Below are positions 35,131-45,934 of a DNA stretch of 64,000 nucleotides, piece after piece. The DNA comes from Winogradskyella sp. GTDB taxonomy: Bacteria > Bacteroidota > Bacteroidia > Flavobacteriales > Flavobacteriaceae. Positions within the stretch are counted from its first letter, which is position 1. Each line of letters opens with the position of its first letter. Location: NCBI RefSeq assembly GCF_028289625.1, contig NZ_JANQOM010000028.1:1-64000 (forward strand), written 5' to 3'. Both the position numbers and the translations under genes were made by a program. The notes under the pieces are model-generated. The model was not told the origin of the DNA. It searched no databases and saw only the letters and a list, made by a program, of their open reading frames with translations.

Positions 35131-35485
35131 GCTTTAAATTCAACAAAACTATTGCGATAACCCATCGACTAAGATCCATAAGTTAGAATTACCATTATTA
35201 AAAGGGTCTTATCAAAAACTTAAACTTGTAGATTGCGCTCATCGTTTAAGTTGCTATTAATCAGAAGGGTTAATACGTTAAATGTAAGTATTTACCTTAT
35301 AAAATCCAAGAGTTTTACATTTTTTAAAACGCCAAGATACTTCAGCTTCACTAAGTGCAACACTAAGGGGATACGACTCATATACTATTCACAATATAGA
35401 AAGTGATTTCCTGCCGAAATAGACCCTTCGACGAGCTCAGGGTAAGCGACCTCTAAAACTTTTCTTCGAAAAGTTAAGAGTCTGC
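35131..35485. other. Gap with no gene; one dispersed repeat
   Basis: 355 bp between the tracr-L-like RNA and the icmF stop. No convincing reading frame. At about 35424-35450 there is a CCTTCGACGAGCTCAGGG-type dispersed repeat related to 10513-10662. Confidence 0.6.
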
Positions 35486-38400
35486 TTACATATTCCTGCG
35501 ATACTGACCTCCTACTTCAAATAGTGCAGATGTAATCTGGCCCAAAGAACAAACTTTACACACTTCCATCAGTGCCTCAAAAATGTTTTTGTTATTGATA
35601 GCTTTCATCTGTAGGTCTTTCAACAACTCAGAAGTGTCATGAGCATTATGCAAATTCTGAAGTGTCATAATTTGAAATTCCTTTTCGTCTTCGGTCGCTC
35701 TAATAACCTCCGCTGGTTGAACCGTAGGTGAACCTTTACTACTCAAAAACGTATTTACTCCAATAATCGGGAATTCTCCATTATGCTTCAAGGTTTCATA
35801 ATACAAACTTTCCTCTTGAATTTTCGAACGCTGATACATAGTTTCCATAGCGCCCAAAACTCCTCCGCGTTCTGTAATTCTATCAAATTCTGCTAACACC
35901 GCTTCTTCCACTAAATCAGTTAATTCTTCAATAATAAATGAGCCTTGAATTGGGTTTTCGTTCTTGGCTAATCCCAACTCTTTATTAATAATTAATTGAA
36001 TCGCCATAGCACGACGCACCGATTCTTCTGTTGGAGTTGTGATGGCTTCATCGTATGCATTAGTGTGTAATGAATTACAATTATCATAAATTGCATACAA
36101 TGCTTGAAGCGTGGTTCTGATATCATTAAAATCGATTTCTTGGGCATGCAAACTACGACCAGAAGTTTGAATATGGTACTTCAACATTTGTGCTCTTGGA
36201 TTTGCTCCATACTTATGCTTTAAGGCTTTCGCCCAAATCTTACGTGCTACACGTCCAATAACAGCGTATTCTGGATCAATACCGTTTGAGAAGAAGAAAG
36301 ATAAATTTGGACCAAACTTATTAATATCCATACCTCTGCTCAAGTAGTACTCTACATACGTAAATCCATTAGCCAATGTAAATGCTAATTGAGAAATTGG
36401 ATTTGCACCAGCTTCGGCAATATGATACCCAGAAATGGATACCGAATAAAAATTGCGGACATTGTTATCAATAAAATAGTCTTGCACATCTCCCATTAAG
36501 CGCAGCGCAAACTCCGTTGAAAAAATACAAGTGTTTTGTGCTTGGTCTTCCTTTAAAATATCGGCTTGTACCGTTCCCCTTACCTGAGCAATCGTTTTTC
36601 CTTTTATGTCTTCATATATATCCTTAGGCAACACTTGGTCACCTGTAACTCCTAAAAGCATTAAACCTAAACCGTCGTTACCTTCAGGAATGTCACCCTT
36701 ATAAGTTGGTCGCTCCTTGCCTTTATAGATGGCCTTAATTTTTTGCTCTACCTCTTTTTCAAGCCCATTCTCCTTGATGTAAATTTCACATTGTTGGTCA
36801 ATGGCAGCATTCATAAAAAAGCCTAATAACATTGGTGCAGGACCATTAATGGTCATACTTACCGATGTCATTGGATCTGCTAAATTAAAACCAGAGTATA
36901 ACTTCTTAGCATCATCCAAACAGCAAATACTTACTCCAGCATTTCCTATTTTTCCATAGATATCTGGTCTGTAATCTGGGTCATTTCCATAAAGTGTGAC
37001 ACTATCAAATGCTGTAGATAAACGTTTAGCTGGCATATCCAAACTCACATAATGAAAACGTCGATTGGTACGCTCTGGACCGCCTTCTCCTGCAAACATA
37101 CGTGTCGGGTCCTCACCTGTTCTTTTAAAAGGATACAGGCCTGATGCATAAGGAAATTCACCAGGCACATTTTCTTGTAAGCACCATCTTAAAATATCTC
37201 CCCAAGCTTGATACTTTGGTAAAGCCACTTTTGGAATATCAGAGTGTGACAATGATTTTGTATGCGTTTCAATCTTAATCTCTTTGTCTCTTACTTTAAA
37301 CGAATAGATTGGTGCCTTGTAGCGATTCACTTTTTCGTCCCAACCTGTAATAATTTCCCAGTTATAGGGATCTAAGTTCAACTTGACACGGTCGAATTCA
37401 TTGATAAGAAGCTCCAAAAAATCTTTATCATTTTCATTCTGTGCTTGTTGAAGAATCTCATCTTGATTTATTCCTTGTTTTCCTAAAAAAGACCTTTCGA
37501 CTGCGCTCAAGGTGACATCTGCTACTGAACATATAGTTTTAAATATACCATATAGCTTTTGAGCAACCTCAACTTGAGCATTGGCTGTTTTGTCATAAGC
37601 ACGATTATTCTCGGCTATTTCGGATAAATAGCGCGTACGAGCTGGTGGAATGACAAAAATCTTCTCGCTCATTTCTTTAGATATTTCAAAAGTAGATTTC
37701 AAATCTGCTTCTGTTTTCTCCACAATTTTATCCATTATGGCTTTGTAGAGCGTATTCATTCCTGGATCGTTAAATTGGGATGCGATAGTTCCAAAAACTG
37801 GCATTGTGTCTGGATCTGCATGCCATAAATTATGATTGCGCATGTACTGTTTCTTCACATCGCGTAAGGCATCTAAAGCACCACGTTTATCAAACTTGTT
37901 TATGGCCACCAAATCTGCAAAATCGAGCATATCAATTTTCTCTAGTTGCGTTGCTGCACCAAACTCAGGAGTCATTACATATAATGACACATCACTGTGC
38001 TCTAAAATTTCAGTGTCAGATTGCCCAATTCCAGAGGTTTCCAGAATAATTAAATCATACTCAGCAGCTTTTAAAACCTCAATAGCTTCATTAACATATT
38101 TTGACAACGCCAAATTAGATTGTCGCGTGGCCAAACTTCGCATATACACTCTAGGAGAATTAATGGCGTTCATACGGATTCTATCACCTAATAATGCACC
38201 ACCTGTTTTGCGTTTTGATGGATCTACGGAAATTAATCCAACGGTTTTTTCGGGAAAATCCATTAAGAATCGTCTCACTAATTCATCTACTAAAGACGAC
38301 TTCCCTGAACCACCAGTGCCTGTTATTCCCAATACTGGAGTGGCTTCCTTTCCCGTTTTCTTTAAAGGTGAAAAACTTTCAGAGTTGGCTTCAACTAAAG

Positions 38401-38953
38401 TGTCGAACTTCTCCGGTTCATTTTCGGCTACTGTAATAAGTCTTGCAATAGTATTAACATCTTTCTTTTTTAGCTCGCCATTAATTCTCTTCCCTTCGGG
38501 AAGTGTTAGAGATGCGCTCGTATCAGATTTTTGTACCAAATCGTTTATCATACCTTGCAGTCCCATTTCTCTACCATCATCTGGTGAATAAATTCTGGTA
38601 ATGCCATAATCCATGAGAGTCTCAATTTCCTCAGGAAGAATGACACCTCCACCTCCACCAAAGATTTTTATATGATCGGCACCCTTTTCTTTCAAGAGGT
38701 CGTACATGTACTTGAAGTACTCATTATGACCTCCTTGATATGATGTCATGGCTATGGCATTGGCATCTTCTTGAATAGCTGTATTTACAACTTCTTCAAC
38801 ACTTCTATCATGACCTAAATGAATAACCTCTACACCTGTAGCTTGAATTATTCTTCTCATAATATTAATGGCTGCATCATGACCATCAAATAAAGATGCT
38901 GCTGTTACAATTCTTACTTTATGTTTTGGCTTGTAAGGTGCGATTTGTTCCAT
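35486..38953 (-). CDS. icmF: IcmF-type fused acyl-CoA mutase with G-protein chaperone
   Basis: The 1155-residue cobalamin enzyme fuses three parts. The B12-binding domain covers about residues 10-140 with [13 protein letters not shown] (H25 as lower axial ligand). The MeaB-like GTPase covers about 205-480, with P-loop GTGGSGKSS at about 212-220. The mutase TIM barrel follows from about 560 ([20 protein letters not shown] is typical of IcmF). IcmF interconverts isobutyryl- and n-butyryl-CoA; other branched acyl-CoAs are possible. Around residues 478-489 ([10 protein letters not shown]) an in-frame dispersed repeat lies in the linker. TAAATTTG at 38988-38981 is a likely promoter. Confidence 0.93.
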   Translation of the reverse strand: MEQIAPYKPKHKVRIVTAASLFDGHDAAINIMRRIIQATGVEVIHLGHDRSVEEVVNTAIQEDANAIAMTSYQGGHNEYFKYMYDLLKEKGADHIKIFGGGGGVILPEEIETLMDYGITRIYSPDDGREMGLQGMINDLVQKSDTSASLTLPEGKRINGELKKKDVNTIARLITVAENEPEKFDTLVEANSESFSPLKKTGKEATPVLGITGTGGSGKSSLVDELVRRFLMDFPEKTVGLISVDPSKRKTGGALLGDRIRMNAINSPRVYMRSLATRQSNLALSKYVNEAIEVLKAAEYDLIILETSGIGQSDTEILEHSDVSLYVMTPEFGAATQLEKIDMLDFADLVAINKFDKRGALDALRDVKKQYMRNHNLWHADPDTMPVFGTIASQFNDPGMNTLYKAIMDKIVEKTEADLKSTFEISKEMSEKIFVIPPARTRYLSEIAENNRAYDKTANAQVEVAQKLYGIFKTICSVADVTLSAVERSFLGKQGINQDEILQQAQNENDKDFLELLINEFDRVKLNLDPYNWEIITGWDEKVNRYKAPIYSFKVRDKEIKIETHTKSLSHSDIPKVALPKYQAWGDILRWCLQENVPGEFPYASGLYPFKRTGEDPTRMFAGEGGPERTNRRFHYVSLDMPAKRLSTAFDSVTLYGNDPDYRPDIYGKIGNAGVSICCLDDAKKLYSGFNLADPMTSVSMTINGPAPMLLGFFMNAAIDQQCEIYIKENGLEKEVEQKIKAIYKGKERPTYKGDIPEGNDGLGLMLLGVTGDQVLPKDIYEDIKGKTIAQVRGTVQADILKEDQAQNTCIFSTEFALRLMGDVQDYFIDNNVRNFYSVSISGYHIAEAGANPISQLAFTLANGFTYVEYYLSRGMDINKFGPNLSFFFSNGIDPEYAVIGRVARKIWAKALKHKYGANPRAQMLKYHIQTSGRSLHAQEIDFNDIRTTLQALYAIYDNCNSLHTNAYDEAITTPTEESVRRAMAIQLIINKELGLAKNENPIQGSFIIEELTDLVEEAVLAEFDRITERGGVLGAMETMYQRSKIQEESLYYETLKHNGEFPIIGVNTFLSSKGSPTVQPAEVIRATEDEKEFQIMTLQNLHNAHDTSELLKDLQMKAINNKNIFEALMEVCKVCSLGQITSALFEVGGQYRRNM
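37491..37522. repeat. Dispersed repeat inside icmF
   Basis: The plus strand reads CTTTCGACTGCGCTCAAGG and then GTGACATC. It shares the core ACTGCGCTC and the flanking GTGACATC with the repeat inside mnmD (about 11298-11326). It lies in the linker between GTPase and mutase domains, where extra residues are tolerated. Confidence 0.6.
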
Positions 38954-39098
38954 TCGTAAAAAAATGACTTAATTTGATGGCAAATTTAAGGAATATTCAA
39001 AAAAGTATTACAATAATTAACAATTATCTAAAACTTTCACAAAGTCAACGTAGCTAGGTATTTTGATTAATTTTAACAGCTCATTTAAGTTACTTTTT

Positions 39099-39953
39099 AT
39101 GAATAAAATAACTTTATTAATCCATTGTAATGACCAGCCAAACATTATTGCTTCTGTTACTCATTTTATAGCGAATAATAGCGGTAATATTGTCTATATA
39201 GATCAACACGTTGATAGCGAGCAAAACATATTTTTTATGCGCTTGGAATGTGAGTTTGAATCCGATTCATTTTCGGTTGAAAATTTCAAGGAATCATTCA
39301 GCAACACATTGGTAGATAAATTCAACCTTGAATGGCGAATGTATGCTGCAGACAAAAAACCAAAAATGGCTCTGTTTGTCTCTAAATATGACCATTGTTT
39401 ATATGATATCTTAGGGCGTTATAATTCAGGGGAGCTTTTTCTAGATATCCCTTTCATTTTAAGTAATCATAATGACCTTAAATCCATAGCAGATAGTTTT
39501 AAAGTTCCTTTTCATCACATCCCAGTAACTAAAGACACTAAACACGAAGCCGAAAAAAAGCAATTAGAATTATTAGATTCCCATAACATTGATTTTATTG
39601 TCTTGGCAAGATATATGCAAATCGTATCTAATCGTCTCATAGATAAATATCCTTATAAGATTATTAATATTCACCATTCATTTTTACCTGCATTTATTGG
39701 CGCTAAACCTTATCATTCTGCTTATAAAAGAGGTGTGAAGATTATAGGTGCAACAAGTCATTACATTACCGAAGAACTAGATGCCGGCCCAATAATCGAA
39801 CAAGACGTCACACGCGTTTCGCATGCACACTCTATCAAAGATCTTATTGCAAAAGGACGCGATTTAGAAAAGATTGTGTTATCCAATGCTATTAAACTTC
39901 ATGCTAACCGTAAAGTAATGGTCTATAACAATAAAACCGTTGTATTTTCTTAG
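39099..39953 (+). CDS. purU: Formyltetrahydrofolate deformylase
   Basis: Hydrolyses 10-formyl-THF to formate and THF, supplying formate to PurT. 284 residues from MNKITLLIHCNDQPNII. An N-terminal ACT domain (residues 1-85) is followed by a formyltransferase-like domain with the catalytic Asn/His in INIHHSFLPAF and Asp in DAGPIIEQD. The longer frame from 39063 adds an unlikely N-terminus. Confidence 0.95.
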   Translation: MNKITLLIHCNDQPNIIASVTHFIANNSGNIVYIDQHVDSEQNIFFMRLECEFESDSFSVENFKESFSNTLVDKFNLEWRMYAADKKPKMALFVSKYDHCLYDILGRYNSGELFLDIPFILSNHNDLKSIADSFKVPFHHIPVTKDTKHEAEKKQLELLDSHNIDFIVLARYMQIVSNRLIDKYPYKIINIHHSFLPAFIGAKPYHSAYKRGVKIIGATSHYITEELDAGPIIEQDVTRVSHAHSIKDLIAKGRDLEKIVLSNAIKLHANRKVMVYNNKTVVFS

Positions 39954-39955
39954 GC

Positions 39956-40921
39956 CTATAAGCCAAAATTATCTCCTTCTTTTGCGAACTTAAATCCAAG
40001 CTTTTGGAGACTGTCTTTTAGGTGATGATTTTCTTTTATGGCCGGGTTTGTATGATTAAAATGAATGAAATGAATTTTATTCTTGGTCTCAAAGGTTTCA
40101 TTCTCAAATAATGTTGTTGTTTCTGTAGTAAATGGATGTGGAATTTTGCTCATATCCCTTTCGAGCTCACCATCCCTAAAGAAAGAAGCATCCAAAAATG
40201 CATAGTCTACCTTTTTTACTTCTTCAATAATATTTCTATCCCACCTTTCCCATTTATCAATATCTGGAATGAATAATGCCGACTTTTGTTTTCCTTTAAT
40301 TATATAACCTACAGTTTCGGAATACTCTTCGCGATGTGGAACTAAAATAGGTATAACTTTCAAACTATTATTCAAAGCTATTACAGAATCATTTTTTAGT
40401 GTTTTCAAATTAATATTATTTAGAGTTACCAATTGACTCCAAGGACCGTTAGACTCTAAAAAACTTCTCATATTTGGCATAGCATAAATTGGTATGTCTT
40501 TAGAACCCAAAGCTTCTTTACCTAAATATATTAAACCTGTATAATGCCCAATATGTGCATGTGTTAAAAAAATACCATCTATAATCTTATCATTATCTAT
40601 GTGCTCTTTTTTTAATATCTGAGTTTGCGCAATAATATCTGGAGTAGCATCAAATAGCCATTTTTGATTTGAAGCTTTATCAACTAAGCCTAAACATGAA
40701 ACAAATTTTTTTGATTCTTCCCCCTTATAATAAGCATTACAACATTTCTTTTCACAATTAATTTGAGGGAATCCAGCATCTTGGGCAATACCTAAAACAG
40801 TAATATACTGTTCTGCTTTTACTTTTTCGGAATCATTTTTAGTAATATTCTCAGTTGGCTTTTGAGAACAACTAAAAACTGTGGTAATAAATATTAGACA
40901 CAAGTATTGAAATCTTTTCAT
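39956..40921 (-). CDS. PqqB-like metallo-beta-lactamase fold lipoprotein
   Basis: The 321-residue protein has a lipoprotein signal (MKRFQYLCLIFITTVFSC). The MBL-fold metal motif appears as LTHAHIGHYTG, with later conserved LFIPDIDKW and HFNHTNPA. N-terminal GIAQDAGFPQINC and following CC resemble PqqB proteins. No PQQ genes are near, so a role in PQQ synthesis is not supported. Confidence 0.85.
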   Translation of the reverse strand: MKRFQYLCLIFITTVFSCSQKPTENITKNDSEKVKAEQYITVLGIAQDAGFPQINCEKKCCNAYYKGEESKKFVSCLGLVDKASNQKWLFDATPDIIAQTQILKKEHIDNDKIIDGIFLTHAHIGHYTGLIYLGKEALGSKDIPIYAMPNMRSFLESNGPWSQLVTLNNINLKTLKNDSVIALNNSLKVIPILVPHREEYSETVGYIIKGKQKSALFIPDIDKWERWDRNIIEEVKKVDYAFLDASFFRDGELERDMSKIPHPFTTETTTLFENETFETKNKIHFIHFNHTNPAIKENHHLKDSLQKLGFKFAKEGDNFGL

Positions 40922-40931
40922 ATGTAAAATA

Positions 40932-40939
40932 TATCTTTG
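40932..40939 (+). promoter_or_regulatory. Minus-7 box of the DUF4197 gene
   Basis: TATCTTTG, a perfect box, 23 bp before ATG 40963. Confidence 0.55.
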
Positions 40940-40962
40940 TTAAAGATAAAAAACCTAAATCC

Positions 40963-41667
40963 ATGATCAAAAGAATTTTAGCCTTACTCATAGTATTTAA
41001 CTTAAGTGCTTGTGCAGAATTGCAAAATGTTATTAACGAACTACCACAAGGAGGGGGACTTAGCAATGCGGATATGGCTGCCGGATTACGCCAAGCTCTC
41101 GATTTTGGCATCGAGAAACAAGTCACCAAACTCACCCAAGAAGACGGTTTTTACAAAAATGAATTGGTTAAGATTCTACTACCTGATGAATTGCAAAAAG
41201 TCGATAATGCTTTGCGAAAAATCGGGTTAAGTAGTTTAGCTGACGAAGGTATAAAAGCATTAAATAGAGCTGCCGAAGATGCCGTTAAGGAAGCTACACC
41301 GATTTTTGTTAACGCTGTTAAGGACATTACATTTAACGATGCAAAGAACATTCTCCTTGGCGAAGATAATGCGGCTACAACTTATTTAACATCCAAAACC
41401 CAAACAGCGCTTTACAATAAGTTTAAGCCCGTAATTAGTAAGTCTTTTGGTAAAGTTGGTGCTGACCAAATTTGGACCAACCTTATAACTAAATACAATG
41501 ACCTTCCGCTTACTAACGATGTCAACCCAGACTTAACGGATTACGTTACCTCTGAAGCTTTAGAAGGTGTTTATACTATGATAGCCGTAGAGGAAAAAGA
41601 AATTAGAAATAAAGTATCCTCAAGGACGACTGACTTATTAAAAAAGGTATTTGCACTTCAAGACTAA
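40963..41667 (+). CDS. DUF4197 family lipoprotein
   Basis: The 234-residue protein has a lipoprotein signal (ILALLIVFNLSAC) and the all-helical DUF4197 domain (GGGLSNADMAAGLRQALDFG, then FNDAKNILLGEDNAATTYL). Function unknown, conserved in Bacteroidetes and Proteobacteria. Confidence 0.88.
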   Translation: MIKRILALLIVFNLSACAELQNVINELPQGGGLSNADMAAGLRQALDFGIEKQVTKLTQEDGFYKNELVKILLPDELQKVDNALRKIGLSSLADEGIKALNRAAEDAVKEATPIFVNAVKDITFNDAKNILLGEDNAATTYLTSKTQTALYNKFKPVISKSFGKVGADQIWTNLITKYNDLPLTNDVNPDLTDYVTSEALEGVYTMIAVEEKEIRNKVSSRTTDLLKKVFALQD

Positions 41668-41770
41668 TAATGAATTCGTTGTTGATTTTTTTTAAAAATT
41701 TTATAAACAAATTAAGATATCGTAACTGATTATTTATTAATTTAACAACATATAATTAATAATCATCATT

Positions 41771-41968
41771 GTGTCAAACTCAAAGAAGTTGCTACAAAAG
41801 AAAACCAAGTTAAAGCAACAATACCTTCAACTTATTGAAGATGCGTATAATTTAAGACAGACGGATCACGCCCTTAGCGATATTTCTGAATATAGAGCCA
41901 CTAAAGTTTTGTACGAAATAAACAAATTGAAATTCATCATTGGAGATTCGCAAATCCAAGCCAACTAA
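41771..41968 (+). CDS. Small conserved-looking helical protein with GTG start
   Basis: 65 residues, MSNSKKLLQKKTKLKQQYLQ, then LSDISEYRATKVLYEINKL. Two basic amphipathic helices; similar small proteins of unknown function are seen in Flavobacteriaceae. The start must be GTG at 41771. It overlaps the next gene tail to tail by 4 bp. Confidence 0.6.
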   Translation: MSNSKKLLQKKTKLKQQYLQLIEDAYNLRQTDHALSDISEYRATKVLYEINKLKFIIGDSQIQAN

Positions 41969-42471
41969 TCTTTTCTCTTATACAGACCATCAAAAGCAAT
42001 CGCAACTTCTTTACCTTCTGTAACAGTTTCCCACAATTGTCTTACTGACCCATCATCATTATCCGTCCACGTTACGCGATGGAAAAACGTTTTACCTTCC
42101 GCGTTGGTTTCGTCTTCCGTTCTTAAAATCATTTGATTTCCAACTTTATTGCCTTTTAAATGTAAACTCTGTCCTTGGTTATCTACCCATATTTGCTCCC
42201 ATTGGTTAGCTTTATAATTATAGAAGTTATTGCTGGTACCTGTATAGCCTGGTGTAGCACTTATCCAATTCTCTTGTAGGATACAATTGTTTTGTACTTT
42301 TTTAATAACATTGACTCCAGCTCTAGTACCATTAGGATTGGTGACTTCCCAAGTACCGAGCCAAAAGTCAAATTCAGAATACTTTTCTGTACAGCAATTA
42401 CAAGTCTTATCCTGGGCAACTAAAGTTATTGTAAAAAAGAGTGATAGTGCAAGTGAAATATACGTTTTCAT
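41965..42471 (-). CDS. Secreted hypothetical protein (DUF1579-like)
   Basis: The 168-residue protein has a signal peptide (about residues 1-19), a CNCC cluster, then FDFWLGTWEVTNPNGTRAG, typical of the lipocalin-like DUF1579-type fold, with further beta strands to the end. Ligand unknown. Confidence 0.75.
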   Translation of the reverse strand: MKTYISLALSLFFTITLVAQDKTCNCCTEKYSEFDFWLGTWEVTNPNGTRAGVNVIKKVQNNCILQENWISATPGYTGTSNNFYNYKANQWEQIWVDNQGQSLHLKGNKVGNQMILRTEDETNAEGKTFFHRVTWTDNDDGSVRQLWETVTEGKEVAIAFDGLYKRKD

Positions 42472-42556
42472 GATTGATATAGTTTATTTTAAAGTTATTA
42501 AACTATATTTAATTATATCCTAATATTAGCATAACATTTAAACGGCAAAAAGTCAA

Positions 42557-42632
42557 CATCTTTGCAACACAAAAGAGATTAGAACAGTTAGTTAGATTAA
42601 GGTCGGTATTTTAGTTAGGTGCCGGCTTTTTT
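42557..42632 (+). ncRNA. Candidate short transcript with orphan terminator
   Basis: A near-consensus box CATCTTTG (42557-42564) is followed by about 35 nt and then a 9-bp hairpin with three G-U pairs (42599-42607 with 42621-42629) and a T-run to 42632. No plus-strand gene precedes it. It may instead end nothing of importance. Confidence 0.35.
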
Positions 42633-42642
42633 GATTTATTGA

Positions 42643-43893
42643 CTATAAAAATTGGTATCCTAATGTTATTGCAACCATACTAAGAGGACTCTCAATCACC
42701 CTACTCTTTGATGTTACATCCCTTGCTGTATAAGCTCTGGTTTCTATGCTAAGCTTGTTTTTAAATTCATAACCAACACCTAAACCTAAAGATTCCCCAG
42801 AGCTAAAAGGTGTATCTAGCGAAGTGGCATTTGGATCAGAACCATAATCTACATTATCTGATAAATCACTAGTAATAACAAAAAATACATTAACAAAGAG
42901 TTTGGAATCATTATCATCTCCTAAATAAAAATAATGTCTTATACCAATAGGTAACTCAATTGCCTTGTAATCTACATCAACAACATCTGTAGATGTAGTG
43001 ATAAGATTAGGGCGATCGTCATCTGTCGCTGCATTGGATGAATAACTGATGAAAGTAGGCTCAACAAAAACTGCCCATTTGTGCCTATTAAAGGAAAATA
43101 CATACTCAAGTTCAGCTCCGAGTCGTAGCGTCACGTTATTATCAAGTGTAGAAACAGATAATGGATCTTCTGATCCTGATAACCTTGAATTTATTTCCAT
43201 ACCTGTAAAACCAACCCCAACCTTTGCTCTTAAATTAAACTTTGGTTTAGTTTTTGGCTTTTCAAAAGTTATATAGTCAGAGTTAACACATTCATTATAC
43301 AAAATAAATAGCGAAACTAAATCATCTTCTTTATAATCAGTATTTCTGATAACATCAAGATTTAATTCAGAACATTTTAACTCGTCAAAAAGCACCTTTT
43401 TATAAGCAGTATTCTCTTTTATTGTAAAATTATTATTGAAGTAATACTTTTTGAATACTAATTGCAATATATCTCCATCACCCAATTTGTAGAAAAATAG
43501 ACGTAAGCCATTATCATAGTATGAATATAAACTTGCCTTACCATCTATTAGCTGTTTTATAAATGCCACTTCAGTCTTAAAATTCGGTTCAGCACTATAG
43601 GTATAATTTGCTGTTTTTTGAGAAGATTGGTCTACTTCAATTTGAGCTCTCACGTATTTAACATCATTTCCTATTTGGAAACCATTTATAGAATTAATAT
43701 CTGCCTCTAATACATCAGAGGTATCCGTAAGCTTATATTGAATTGTTTTCGGATTTTTTATCAAACCCTGATTTTTTATCAAACAAGCCTCTCTTTCTCC
43801 AGATTTTTTAATTATGTATCCTGCCTCAAAAGATATTTGTCCAAAAGAAAAGGAAGATGTAAGGAAAAAAAGTAAGTAGAATTTTAATTGCAT
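42643..43893 (-). CDS. Outer membrane beta-barrel protein
   Basis: The 416-residue protein has a signal peptide (FYLLFFLTSSFSFG), an N-terminal domain (residues 20-210) of unknown fold, and a C-terminal eight-stranded-like porin region (from about 220: FNLRAKVGVGFTGMEINSRL) ending MVAITLGYQFL. Proteins of this kind are often misnamed tRNA modification GTPase; no GTPase motif is present. Confidence 0.75.
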   Translation of the reverse strand: MQLKFYLLFFLTSSFSFGQISFEAGYIIKKSGEREACLIKNQGLIKNPKTIQYKLTDTSDVLEADINSINGFQIGNDVKYVRAQIEVDQSSQKTANYTYSAEPNFKTEVAFIKQLIDGKASLYSYYDNGLRLFFYKLGDGDILQLVFKKYYFNNNFTIKENTAYKKVLFDELKCSELNLDVIRNTDYKEDDLVSLFILYNECVNSDYITFEKPKTKPKFNLRAKVGVGFTGMEINSRLSGSEDPLSVSTLDNNVTLRLGAELEYVFSFNRHKWAVFVEPTFISYSSNAATDDDRPNLITTSTDVVDVDYKAIELPIGIRHYFYLGDDNDSKLFVNVFFVITSDLSDNVDYGSDPNATSLDTPFSSGESLGLGVGYEFKNKLSIETRAYTARDVTSKSRVIESPLSMVAITLGYQFL

Positions 43894-43927
43894 AATTTAT
43901 TTTTATTTAACAATAAATATACAAATG

Positions 43928-44707
43928 TCAGAATAAACTTTCAAAATAATTGTAAACTTTTTGTAGCCGACTTCCATACCAAGAGAACATCTCACCATCA
44001 ACAATTTCAATCTTTTTATCTGGAAATTGGCTTTTTAGTTCTAAAACATGTTCTGTTTTAAAAGGGTAAGGCTCACTAGATAGCATTACAATATCAACAT
44101 CCTTCAGTTTTGGATTATTTAAATGAATTTCTGGATAACGCAAGTCATCTCTAAACACATTTATAAATCCGGCTTCAGTAATCATTGTATCTATAAATGT
44201 ATGTGATGCAGCTACCATCCAGGGGTTTTTCCATATGAAATAAACCACTTTAAGCATTTTTTGATTATTTATTTTATTTTGAAATTGAGTTCGCTCTTTT
44301 TGAATACTATCAACTATTTCCGAAGCTTTTGATGTAACTTGAAAAAGCTCTCCGTACATTTCAATTAACTCAAAGCAATCATTTAAATTATTAATGTTAC
44401 TGATATGTATTGGTGCTATTAGCCCCAATTCCTCTATCATGTCTTTCGTATTCTCTTCTTTGTTACAAAGGATAATATCTGGTTGAAGTGCTTCTATTTT
44501 ATCGAAACGAACTTGCTTTGTTCCACCAACGACAGCTTTCTCTTTTCGTAAAGCTCTTGGATGTACACAAAATTTTGTAACCCCAACAATTGAAGATTCC
44601 AATCCTAAGTCTACCAAAAGTTCAGTTTGGGATGGCACTAAAGAGATAATTCTCTTGGGAATTTCTTTTATTTGAATTTCTCGGCTAAGTTGATCTTTAA
44701 TGGTCAT
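43928..44707 (-). CDS. BtuF-like helical-backbone metal/corrinoid receptor
   Basis: The 259-residue protein has the periplasmic-binding-protein core of the FecB/BtuF class ([20 protein letters not shown], later [19 protein letters not shown]) but no signal peptide, so it may be cytoplasmic or use another export route. Its start overlaps the pyrF stop (ATGA). Cobalamin use would fit the B12-dependent IcmF in the window, but the substrate is inference. Confidence 0.8.
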   Translation of the reverse strand: MTIKDQLSREIQIKEIPKRIISLVPSQTELLVDLGLESSIVGVTKFCVHPRALRKEKAVVGGTKQVRFDKIEALQPDIILCNKEENTKDMIEELGLIAPIHISNINNLNDCFELIEMYGELFQVTSKASEIVDSIQKERTQFQNKINNQKMLKVVYFIWKNPWMVAASHTFIDTMITEAGFINVFRDDLRYPEIHLNNPKLKDVDIVMLSSEPYPFKTEHVLELKSQFPDKKIEIVDGEMFSWYGSRLQKVYNYFESLF

Positions 44708-45531
44708 TGCGCTAAATAACGCTTTAGCTCTGTTTCCATTTGTTTTTGAAGTTCTTCGGCCTTTTTGGCTGCTGCTTGTGCAAAATCCTCTTCTTGGGAT
44801 GCATAAATAATACCTCTCGAAGAATTAACAATCAATCCAATAGAATCATTCATCCCGTACTTACAAACATCTTGCAAATTTCCACCTTGTGCGCCAATAC
44901 CTGGAACCAGAAAAAAGCCTTCTGGAACTATTTTACGAATATCTCCTAAAAACTCAGCTTTGGTAGCACCAACCACATACATTAAATTCTCAGAATTCCG
45001 CCAAGTTTTTGAAGTCTCTAGAACCTGCTTATAAAGTTCGATTCCATCAACTGATTTTGTCTGAAAGTCGAATGCCCCTTGATTAGAGGTTAAGGCTAAA
45101 AGTATCGTATGTTTATCTTTAAATGCGAGAAAAGGCTCAACGGAATCTTTTCCCATGTAAGGTGCAACTGTAACACTATCAAAACCTAAATCCTCAAAAA
45201 AAGCTTTAGCATACATGGTACTGGTGTTGCCAATATCGCCACGCTTGGCATCTGCAATTGTATAAATCTCAGAATAGTTGTTATTAAGATAATCTATGGT
45301 CTTTTCTAGGGCTTGCCAACCTTTTATACCATAAGCCTCATAAAATGCTGTATTCGGCTTGTAGGCCACACATAGATGATGCGTTGCATCAATAATCGCT
45401 TTATTAAACGCAAAAATGGGGTCTTCCTCCTCTAACAGATATTTTGGGATTTTATTTAAATCTACGTCTAACCCTATACAAAGAAAGGATTGTTTTTTGT
45501 GGATTTGAGCAACTAATTGCTGTTGGGTCAT
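44704..45531 (-). CDS. pyrF: Orotidine 5'-phosphate decarboxylase
   Basis: Last step of UMP synthesis. The 275 residues belong to the longer type-2 OMPDC group, with [17 protein letters not shown], the catalytic [11 protein letters not shown] near residue 88 and the phosphate-binding [12 protein letters not shown]. It is in the prfA-pyrF cluster; a 396-bp inverted-repeat unit lies directly before its ATG. Confidence 0.95.
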   Translation of the reverse strand: MTQQQLVAQIHKKQSFLCIGLDVDLNKIPKYLLEEEDPIFAFNKAIIDATHHLCVAYKPNTAFYEAYGIKGWQALEKTIDYLNNNYSEIYTIADAKRGDIGNTSTMYAKAFFEDLGFDSVTVAPYMGKDSVEPFLAFKDKHTILLALTSNQGAFDFQTKSVDGIELYKQVLETSKTWRNSENLMYVVGATKAEFLGDIRKIVPEGFFLVPGIGAQGGNLQDVCKYGMNDSIGLIVNSSRGIIYASQEEDFAQAAAKKAEELQKQMETELKRYLAQ

Positions 45532-45927
45532 GGGTTTTAGGTATTAGATATTTGCTTTTGAGTATTTTATTAATGCATTTATTCGTTTCTGAAGCCTTTG
45601 AATTCCAAAAATCAGCTCTTTGTTCTCATTTAAATAGGATAACTCAAAACAAATAATCAAATGCGTTTCTAGCTCATATGCTGAGCCCAGACTAATTTGC
45701 AAAAATCTTATAAAGTCTTTCTGGGAATCTTTAGCACATCCTTCGGCAATATTTGCTGGAATGGAAATAGCACATCTCGATAACTGAGATTTAAGTCCAA
45801 ACTTTTCAGAATCAGGTAGCTGTTCTTTAATATTATAGATAATTTTCACCAAATCAATCGACTCCTTCCAAATCTCTAACTCTCTAAAATTCCTCATAAA
45901 TTAACTATTACCTAATACCTAAGACCC
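45532..45927. mobile_element. Mini mobile unit with inverted-repeat ends carrying a four-helix-bundle gene
   Basis: Left end GGGTTTTAGGTATTAG (45532-45547) and right end the inverted copy at 45912-45927 match in 15 of 16 bases. The 396-bp unit holds one gene (45544-45897) and sits between prfA and pyrF, normally adjacent genes. No transposase is inside, so it would move in trans, if at all. Confidence 0.55.
45544..45897 (-). CDS. Four-helix bundle protein (23S rRNA IVS-protein family)
   Basis: 117 residues with the family pattern: FRELEIWKESIDLVKIIYNI, then FGLKSQLSRCAISIPANIAE and the C-terminal helices. These proteins occur within 23S rRNA intervening sequences and as scattered single genes; function unknown. 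The gene fills the inverted-repeat unit. Confidence 0.9.
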   Translation of the reverse strand: MRNFRELEIWKESIDLVKIIYNIKEQLPDSEKFGLKSQLSRCAISIPANIAEGCAKDSQKDFIRFLQISLGSAYELETHLIICFELSYLNENKELIFGIQRLQKRINALIKYSKANI

Positions 45928-45934
45928 ACAACCA

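Noticed and set aside
42643-43893. tRNA modification GTPase label for this protein type
   Set aside because: No P-loop or GTPase motif is present; the protein has a signal peptide and barrel strands.
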